Shown here one piece after another: positions 57,340 through 64,000 of a DNA stretch of 64,000 nucleotides. The first letter of the stretch is position 1; the number at the start of each line of letters is the position of its first letter. The stretch is taken from assembly GCA_963920635.1 (NCBI GenBank), contig OY987298.1:20431647-20495646 (forward strand). Direction: 5' to 3'. Both the position numbers and the translations under genes were made by a program. The notes under the pieces are model-generated. The model did no database searches and was not told where the DNA came from. It was given only the letters and a program-made list of their open reading frames with translations. The DNA comes from Pseudeuparius sepicola. Lineage: Eukaryota > Arthropoda > Insecta > Coleoptera > Anthribidae.

Positions 57340-58965
57340 AATTACTCAGATATCAAATAACCCTGGTATATTACCCTTTAAATTAGGACAATCAAAAATT
57401 ATCAAAAGCAAACATACATTCCTTTACGATATTGATTTACTAGATATTAAACAACAAATTAATGGAATAACAGAAATTTATGAAAATCTTAACTCCTCTA
57501 TAAAAGTAGAATTTACAAAAGAAAATAACGTATACAAAAGAAATGACTATGAACACCTTCTTCCACTTATTTTAGAGATAAATGAAAAATTCGAAAATAT
57601 TAACTTCCAAAGTACAAAAATTCCAAGACAAAAACGTGGCTTATTAAATTTAGGAGGAACAGTCCACAAATGGTTATTTGGAACATTAGACTCAAATGAT
57701 GGTTTACGATATGATAACGCAATTGAAACTCTAAAATCAAACCAGCAAAAAATTGTTAATAACGTAAATTCCCAATTATCCTTATCAAAACAACTGATCC
57801 AAAAATATTCAAAACTTATTGAAAAAATTAATCAAGACCGAGAGAAAATTTCCAATTACATAACTGAAATACGAAATGATATAAGTAAAGTAACTGGAGA
57901 ATTCTATAAATATATGGCATTTACATCAATAGTTGATCAAATATTTATGAACATAAATGTTATCGTAACTTTGCTAGAGGACATTCAAAATGCAATAACT
58001 TTTTCAAAATTACATGTTGTACATCCAGATATACTTACAAAAAAAATCTAGAAGAAATCTTGAAAGAACTTCATACATATTATAATCCTTCTGAAATTTT
58101 AGATATTGATATTAACTCGTGGTACTCATTAATACAAACAAATTGTCATTTTTCAAAAAACAGTATTATATTCTCCATGGAAGTCCCAATTATCTATCCT
58201 GAAAATTATCAATATTTCCGTCTTTTCCCAATTCCTTCAAATGACAACCATGTCATTATACCCACCAAGCAATATTTGGCTCTGGAAGATCATCGCTACC
58301 AGTATATGGACCACCCTTGTATACAAGTTGAAGAAAATTATTTATGTACCCACGAAGAATTAGTAAATGGTAACGACGATTGCATCTCTTCACTTATCCA
58401 AGGACACCCACTAAAATGCGAACAAGTTCCTGTCTTACCACCGAAGTTTTTAATCAATAAAATAAATCAAGCATTTATAATAATCATAACACAAGAAGAA
58501 ATCCAAATTAAAACAAAATGCAAGGATGAACAACTACACCTTATTCAAGGAGTCAATATTATCAAAATTCCAAAAAATTGTAGTATGGAGTATAAAACTT
58601 ATATTTTCAAAAATCATGAAGCAATTCAATTACCCGGAAAACCGATTGTATTCCCAAGAATTCAAAATCAATCAGTTATAACAAAAATACCAAGAAGAAA
58701 TCCTCTGAAGTTAGAAAATTTGGAACTTCAAGAACTTCATCACCTCGAAAAACAAATTCAAGCATCGAATCCAGTATCAATTGAAGATATCAAGAATATA
58801 AATCAAACAAATATGATATTATGGATCATAATTGCAATAATTTTATCAGTAATAATGGTATATGGAATCATCAAGTTCAAGAAAAGAAGAATCGAAATTA
58901 AAATCAAAAATCAAAAAGAAGAAGCCACAACTTCAGCCCTGTTCCGGCCCGAAGTTTCTACTTAG
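57278..58965 (+). pseudogene. Errantivirus env (F-like glycoprotein), one frameshift
   Basis: The ATG at 57,278 lies inside the pol end and encodes a hydrophobic signal peptide. A furin-type RQKR site followed by a glycine-rich hydrophobic stretch lies near 57,625-57,680, as in insect errantivirus and baculovirus F proteins. A helical heptad region follows. A one-base slip in an A run near 58,040 ends the first frame at 58,051; the second frame continues to 58,965. It has eight or more cysteines and a single membrane segment (ILWIIIAIILSVIMVYGII) near residue 250 with a short basic tail. The protein would act in membrane fusion, but this copy cannot make it. Confidence 0.85.
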
Positions 58966-58973
58966 CGGGGAGG
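58965..58973 (+). promoter_or_regulatory. Errantivirus polypurine tract
   Basis: GCGGGGAGG directly precedes the 3' LTR and follows the env stop codon, the position where plus-strand DNA synthesis starts. Confidence 0.7.
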
Positions 58974-59182
58974 AGTTACGTCCGTACACCAAGCCGAATC
59001 AGCATCTTAGTCAGCGCCCGACTAGAATGTTCAGCGCCACCTCAGCGCCGCTGCATCAGCATCTTCAAAATTATAAATACAAGTTGTTCTTTGTTTTTAC
59101 AAGGTTTTTATTCTGTATCTCGCCTAATAAAGTTGTCGGTCGAATTTTTAAAAATTTATTACGTCGCTCCCGCATCGTAATT
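58974..59182 (+). repeat. Errantivirus 3' LTR
   Basis: It has the same length as the 5' LTR and differs at two positions next to the AATAAA signal (TCGCCTAATAAA against TTGCCCAATAAA). Confidence 0.9.
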
Positions 59183-59186
59183 AACG

Positions 59187-59671
59187 ACATGAATTTTATC
59201 ATAACTGTGAAAATTCCCGATAGCAAGACAAACAAACCACGATCATTATTTGTAATAAACGGTAAAATTACAAGTTTTAATTTTGTTGAGATGTATAGCA
59301 AATATTCGTCCCCAGTCTACCAGTCACACTAGATTTTTTTATAAGATATTATAACGGAAATTAAAACCTAATGCAATACACAGGACACTGTTTTCGCAGA
59401 TCTTCTGCAACATTGCTTGAAATCTTCAACTGTAGCTGAGAGCTACATTGAGGAGTCAATTTCTAAAAAAACTGAAATAGCTGCTCAAATTCTGGAAGGT
59501 GAACCAAGTACCAGTACCGGAAACTTCACAACAATTCGAAAAAGGATTTTAAGTGAAGAAACTGAGACCTTCACCACAGGCAATAATGAAGTTTGTCCAT
59601 CAGTTATCTCGACTGCGTCTCGAGCTGAAAACTTCATGTCTCGTGCAACAAATACGCAATTTTTTCACTAG
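59187..59671 (+). pseudogene. Crypton-like tyrosine recombinase, fragment after the errantivirus
   Basis: The frame interrupted at 51,493 continues here (FIITVKIPDSKTNKPRS, then SFNFVEMYSKYSS) to a stop at 59,332. Box II follows in another frame: YTGHCFRRSSATLL (59,377-59,418), with the H-x-x-R pair. Then, after a loss of roughly 15-20 residues and a frame change, KSSTVAESYIEESI carries the nucleophile tyrosine (59,444-59,446). The tail runs to 59,671. All catalytic motifs are still recognisable; the gene is dead. Confidence 0.7.
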
Positions 59672-59864
59672 TTACACAAATATATATTTTTCTAAGTATA
59701 ATAGAAATGTGTTTTTCGCATTGCAAAAAAAGAAACTTTTTCAGTATTAGGTGTCTCAAATAAAGTCCGATTATATCCTTAGTTTTTGAAATAAAAAGAC
59801 CAGCTTTGTTGATGCAGTTTTCTCTGGGGAATCCAAATCCAGCTTCAGAAGTATGGACAAAAAT
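59672..59864. other. Short unannotated stretch
   Basis: No gene. It contains GGTGTCTCAAATAAAGTCC-type sequence near 59,752, possibly a TA-target element end. Confidence 0.3.
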
Positions 59865-60565
59865 ACGGGGTGTCCATTTAAGAAGGGCCACTCGAGAAAA
59901 TCTTGACAAATATGCATTTTCAGAGAGCTTTATTTGAAAAAAAGGGTTTTTTTTTGATGAGCTAACTTTGCGTAAAAACACACTTGAGATCCAAGGCCTA
60001 CTTTCCGAGATATTTTTCAAAATACCGAAAATCGCTGAAATTTCTTCGGCATGTAACTTTTTTGTTTCAAGAGTTACCGAAAAATTTTTTTAATGAAATT
60101 TGTTAGCTGGTGCTCTCTTAACACTTATTTTTTTTTATTTATAGCTGTTATGCATACTAGAAAATTTTCAAAATGTGAAAAATGTGCAAGATACCGATAC
60201 CTCGCAAGAAATTTCCAAGATTTCCAATGTAGTATGTTGGGAAAAAATACCTCAAACATGAAGGTACAGGATTCCAGGCCACGGCTCGCTACAATAAAAT
60301 GGGCACTTTTTTCGGTGGGTACTAAGAGAGCACCCATCAAACCATGGCATTGTTTTCAATTCTGGTAAAGCAATTAGTTTTACCCACAAATGACATTAGG
60401 AAAAATTTTTCGGCAGCTCTTGGCACAAAAAGTTACATACCGAAGAAATTTCGTCAGTTTTCGGGTTTTTCAAAAATATCTTTGAAAGTAGGCCATGGAT
60501 CTCAAATGTTACACAAAGTTACAAAAGCAATCATTTATATCAAATAAAGTTCTCAGAAAAATAAA
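59865..60565. mobile_element. Foldback element with ~175-bp arms
   Basis: 59,930-60,105 and 60,380-60,560 are inverted copies (GCTTTATTTGA, GAGATCCAAGGCCTACTTTC, GAAATTTCTTCGGCATGTAA), at roughly 75-80 percent by eye. The 270-bp middle holds no recognised gene. A GGGGTGTCCATTTAAGAAG end near 59,866 may be its left terminus. Confidence 0.6.
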
Positions 60566-60932
60566 TTGTAAGATTTATTGGGGGATTTGTTGGACGTATA
60601 GTATATGTATAATAGTATATGTATAGGCGCTTGTAAGCCTGCCGTGATTTCAGCACGGCCACAAATGGGCACTCCTCAAGTTGGTGGCGCTCCGAGGTCA
60701 GTAGGTACTTGTTTTTTGACGAGTTTACCGATTTTAGTAATTTTCTTTTTCATAGCAACTGCATTTATTCAAGGCTGTATGTTTTAAACGAATCATTGTT
60801 GGTCACTGATGATGGGTTAGTAGATGAAAGCGTTTTGCCCGATTTAAATAAAGAATACTGTGCACAGTACCTACAACAACTGTGTACCATGCGCATACAG
60901 CCAGTTCATTGACAACTAGCGTAAAAACAAAT
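60566..60932 (+). other. Unannotated stretch with one short frame
   Basis: A frame at 60,774-60,912 reads NESLLVTDDGLVDESVLPDL and CAQYLQQLCTMRIQPVH; it has protein-like composition but no known motif. The end is the left target duplication AAACAAAT (60,925-60,932). Confidence 0.3.
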
Positions 60933-61582
60933 CAGAGGCGGATCCAGGCAAATCTAAACGGGGGGCCGGTGTGGTAAAATTTTTTCCTGAGGGGCCGGGT
61001 TAAAGGCAATTTTTCTAATATAGGTAATATGTATTTTTGTGAAAAATAAAATAATTTATTTCTCTAGAAAAAAACAAAAAAAATGTTTACCCAAACAAAA
61101 TAAAAAACAAACTTAAATAATAAACATAACAAAACAAAATCACAAAAAGGAACAATAATTTTTTAGATCTAAAAAAATAATGTACTTATCACAAAATAAA
61201 ATCATATTTTCTCTTTCACGCAAACTGATATTTTCTTCATTTATGGGTAGATTGTGCGGTGTATATTTAAATTACTTAGTCTGTCTTGGACCATAATGGT
61301 ACTTAACCAAGTTTTAATTCTTTTAAGTGAAGAAAAATTTATTTTCCGAAAATCAATCAGAAATATTGACATTTTTGATAACATTTTTGAAAGAAAAAGT
61401 CAATATTTCCTTGCACTTAGTCGTTGCCAGGCAACGGAAAGTAACTGTTAGGAAATATTTATTTTTGTACTCTAAGGAAATATTATTTCCTTGCAGTTAT
61501 TTATAAACTAAAAAAATGATTGAGAACAAGTTTTTCGAAATTTATGTTCTTTGAGTAATTTTCGATTTTCGGAAAAATAGTA

Positions 61583-61700
61583 TGTATACCTCGTAGGAAA
61601 AGCCACATTCCCCGACTCCGTATTGCCAGTCTCGGCTTACGCCTCGACAGGCAATCTTTACGGTCGTCCGGGAATGTTCAGCTTTTCCTACTAGGTACAC
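61583..61700. repeat. 118-bp hairpin, H3
   Basis: The arms TACCTCGTAGGAAAAGCC and GCTTTTCCTACTAGGTA flank GC-rich inner arms (CATTCCCCGACTCCG / CGTCCGGGAATG). The centre is CTCGGCTTACGCCTCG. The end motif is close to that of H2. Confidence 0.6.
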
Positions 61701-62230
61701 AATGTACTATTCCGCCGATGCATTGCTTATCGGTATTGCCAGCACAAGCTTTATTGAGAAACTGAGGAAAATATACTAAAAACGCTCTTTAATTGTACAC
61801 TAGATTGTGACAGGCAAATATTTCATGTCCCTAGAATTCCCTAAGCGGCGGCCATATTGATATTATTGATAGGTGACGGAGGACAGGGCCGCAATCAACA
61901 GAATTTACATTTTGCTCGCACACGAATCATAAATTTAAATAAATAGAAATTAACATTAAACTCTGTTCTTTGAAGCATAGAAACAGGCTATAGTTATAGT
62001 TTCTGTGTTTGAAGTTAGATTAGAGCCACATACACAGAGATCGAATATCAAAGGTTAAAGTTAGGCATCTGTCACAAGTTCTGACATTTTTGCCGGGCAT
62101 GCTAAATACGTCCCTGTAGGCGTCCAAAACATTGCTGCCAACCTTGTATTACCAAATTAAGAAATGTTTTTATTTCTAGTGTACAACTAAAGAACGTTTT
62201 TAGATTACCTAATAACACTCCGGTTGTAAA

Positions 62231-62610
62231 GTAGGCGCACTGAGAGATTGCGTCCGCGGGGAAGCGGGGAGCGCGGAGAACGATTTGTCGCTATTGGCCG
62301 ACTGCAACAGTGCAAAAAATGCACCGCGCTTTCGTATTCGCAATTAAAAATAGAACCAAGGCCCTCGCCTTGGTCTGATTATCCCTAGGCGTGCGCGTCG
62401 AAATTAATAATACTAAGAAGTTTTCAAAACTATAAATTTCGACGCGCACGCCTAGGGATAATCAGTCCTCCGAACCTCGCCTTTGTTCTATTTTTAATTG
62501 CGAATACGAAAGCGCGGTGCATTTTTTGCACTGTTGCAGTCGGCCAATAGCGACAAATCGTTCTCCGCGCTCCCCGCTTCCCCGCGGACGCAATCTCTCA
62601 GTGCGCCTAC
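62231..62610. mobile_element. 380-bp GC-rich palindrome (foldback MITE)
   Basis: The sequence starts GTAGGCGCACTGAGAGATTG and ends with its exact complement. The arms of about 175 bp pair almost perfectly, around a loop near 62,406-62,436. Inner segments CCCTAGGCGTGCGCGTCGAA are also mirrored. No clear target duplication was seen and no protein is coded. Confidence 0.75.
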
Positions 62611-62692
62611 AATAATATTGGTTGTGGAAAAGGGGGGGGTGGGCGGTCGCCCCCCCCCTCCCGCCCCCCCTGTATCCGCCACTGAAACAAAT

Positions 62693-63140
62693 ACCCACTA
62701 ATTGCGGCATCTTCTCCCAATCAGGCACCCCATTTGCACCCCTAAATAACCCATTTGTATCCTGGCGCAGTAACAAGCCAGAAGACGGGGACGCTCCGTC
62801 AGGTCGGCGCCCTGTACTGATTGAGTGCGCGGCACCTTGCCGCGCCCGAGACATTGATGATGTATCATCGGTTAATGAGATCACGTGGCGGCGACCCAAT
62901 TTGCGGCGAATTCTATCAAGCCGGCGGCGGGGGCGCGGCGACGCACCGAGGTCACGCGCGTCACCCCCAGCTGCGTCGCAATTACGAGAATTACCTGCGG
63001 GGCGCCGGCGGAATACGAAAACCGCGGCGGTCGCGCGCGCTTGGTTATTACTAATAACAGGCGGGGAAATAAGGGCGGATTTCGCCGCCTACTCGGCAAC
63101 GACGTGGAGGGTAGGTACTTATAGGCCAGGGAAATTACGG
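62693..63140. other. GC-rich island 4
   Basis: It is CG-dense (CCGGCGGCGGGGGCGCGGCG). Frames are open on both strands, including one of 173 codons, but they share no motif and reflect composition. Confidence 0.4.
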
Positions 63141-63300
63141 TAAAAAATAGCGAAACCTAGAAAAAATTCATAACCGCATTTTTATAATGTCATCACAAAA
63201 TATTGGTAATAAATGAACGCCAGAATTGTTTTTTAAACAAAATAAACATACGCGTGTGGGCGTTTTTTAGAAAAATACATTTTCTTGTTGTAATAAATTG
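63141..63300. other. Short AT-rich gap before the LINE
   Basis: Nothing was recognised. Confidence 0.3.
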
Positions 63301-64000
63301 TTGTCCCAATTTTTAAGAGTGGTAAAAGAGATGATATAAAAAATTATCGCCCTATAAGTATGCTATCGGTAATTCCTAAAATTGTTGAAAAGATGGTCTA
63401 TAGGTACATATCTTCTCTAATTAGAAACTTGATATCGCCGGAGCAGCACGGTTTCTTTGAGGGTAGATCTCTTGAATCCAATTTACTAATATATACCGAA
63501 TTTTTGCATAAGCACTTGGACAAACAAATCCAGGTAGACGCGGTTTACACCGACTTCAGTAAGGCATTCGACAAGATAAGTCACAACATATTACTATCTC
63601 GGCTTGCTGAGGTTGGTGAATGAATGGCGTTCTCCTGAGATGGATGACTTCATATGTGAAAAACAGATCCCAATTTGTAGCTTTGCAGGGGTTCAGGTCT
63701 ACAGAATACACACCAACATCTGGGGTTCCTCAAGGGCCCCATCTGCGACCAATTTTATTTATTATTTACACAAACAAAATTAAATCATGCTTCAGACACA
63801 GTAATTTTCTATTATATCATCTGATATGAAGGTTTACTTAGATGTGACTTCGACAATAGACTGCACTAAGATTCAGGAAGATCTAGATCGCCTCGTTGTT
63901 TTCTGCGAGGATAACGGATTATTTCTAAATTTGGGCAATTGTTGCTACATGACTTTTACAAGAAGCTTTCAACCCATAGACTTTTCCTATAAATTAAATG
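63301..64000 (+). pseudogene. 5'-truncated jockey-like LINE, reverse transcriptase, runs off the window
   Basis: The similarity starts abruptly with VPIFKSGKRDD and NYRPISMLSVIPKIVEKMVY, so the endonuclease and ORF1 are absent (5' truncation). The RT fingers and palm follow: EQHGFFEGRSLESNLL, VDAVYTDFSKAFDKISH. A frameshift near 63,620 precedes GVPQGPHLRPILF. Another near 63,815 precedes SSDMKVYLDV, where the first catalytic aspartate of the usual YADD is replaced. The copy is dead. The gene continues past 64,000. Confidence 0.8.

Larger units (their letters stand above)
51494..59182 (+). mobile_element. Errantivirus-like Ty3/gypsy retrotransposon with env
   Basis: The two 209-bp LTRs (51,494-51,702 and 58,974-59,182) begin AGTTAC and end GTAATT and show two base differences. 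AACG is duplicated outside (51,490-51,493, 59,183-59,186). A tRNA-Ser-type primer site TGGCGCAGTCG starts at the LTR end, and a GCGGGGAGG polypurine tract precedes the 3' LTR. Gene order is gag, pol, env, as in gypsy, 17.6 and 297 of flies. Every gene carries at least one break, so this copy is not functional. The insertion is recent, judged from LTR similarity. It landed in a recombinase remnant. Confidence 0.92.
60933..62684. mobile_element. hAT-type element E with perfect 8-bp target duplication
   Basis: CAGAGGCGGATCCAGGCAAA at the left and TGTATCCGCCACTG at the right form inverted ends with G/C runs inside. AAACAAAT is duplicated at 60,925-60,932 and 62,685-62,692. No transposase is recognisable over 1,752 bp. 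Inside are the hairpin H3 and a 380-bp palindrome (62,231-62,610). Confidence 0.8.

Noticed and set aside
62622..63143. 173-codon open frame
   Set aside because: It lies in a GC-rich island where frames on both strands stay open because stop codons are rare; no domain or codon pattern supports it.
1..64000. Helitron or Polinton elements
   Set aside because: No rolling-circle replicase, helicase, protein-primed polymerase or capsid gene was recognised on either strand.
1..64000. Host protein-coding genes
   Set aside because: All frames with family resemblance belong to mobile elements; the remaining candidates (32,283; 50,491; 60,774) are too weak to call.

Overview
This window looks like a gene-desert, transposon-packed stretch of an arthropod nuclear genome, most likely an insect. 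The supporting signs are an AT-rich background, eukaryotic element classes only, a Ty3/gypsy element with its own env gene (errantivirus type), Tc1 and mariner relatives, a Sola-like element, a Crypton-like recombinase remnant, two non-LTR retrotransposons and a 5S-derived SINE-like piece. No convincing host gene was found. I cannot name the species.

Layout. 1-26,771 is one large nested structure. LTR-like repeats run forward on the left (570-8,140, continuing at 14,025-15,850) and in reverse on the right (22,415-26,771). Each innermost repeat is followed by a primer-binding-like motif matching the 3' end of tRNA-Leu. Into this framework have inserted a CAGGGTATC-ended MITE (1,278-1,992), a deleted hAT element (2,464-7,573) that itself carries a Sola-like transposon (3,378-7,353), a foldback element (8,150-14,022) split by a LINE (8,515-13,163), a second hAT copy (14,415-15,558), mariner fragments (17,650-18,932) and a Mutator-like element with an open transposase frame (22,936-25,173). 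The block 13,489-19,002 is repeated head-to-tail at 19,003-22,414; the second copy lacks about 2.1 kb.

26,772-51,480 holds mostly non-coding elements: a CTATTTG/CAAATAG-studded element (27,580-28,555), a THAP-type first-exon remnant, GC-rich islands, short near-perfect hairpins, two hAT elements with near-perfect 8-bp target duplications (34,675-36,518 with a TAA-flanked MITE inside, and 36,996-37,749), several foldback elements, and a chain of three TA-flanked elements (45,003-48,792: a Tc1 element and two foldbacks).

51,229-59,671 is a second THAP-type start and a tyrosine-recombinase (Crypton-like) remnant split by an errantivirus-like retrotransposon (51,494-59,182; 209-bp LTRs differing at two visible positions; gag, pol, env all present but broken). 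59,672-64,000 contains a foldback, a 1.75-kb hAT element with a perfect 8-bp target duplication that holds a GC-rich palindrome, a GC-rich island, and the start of a jockey-like LINE that runs off the end.

There is no operon or pathway here. The genes are transposases, recombinases and retroelement proteins, and the nesting order gives relative ages. The youngest-looking insertions are the errantivirus, the Mutator-like element, the Sola-like element and the tandem duplication.
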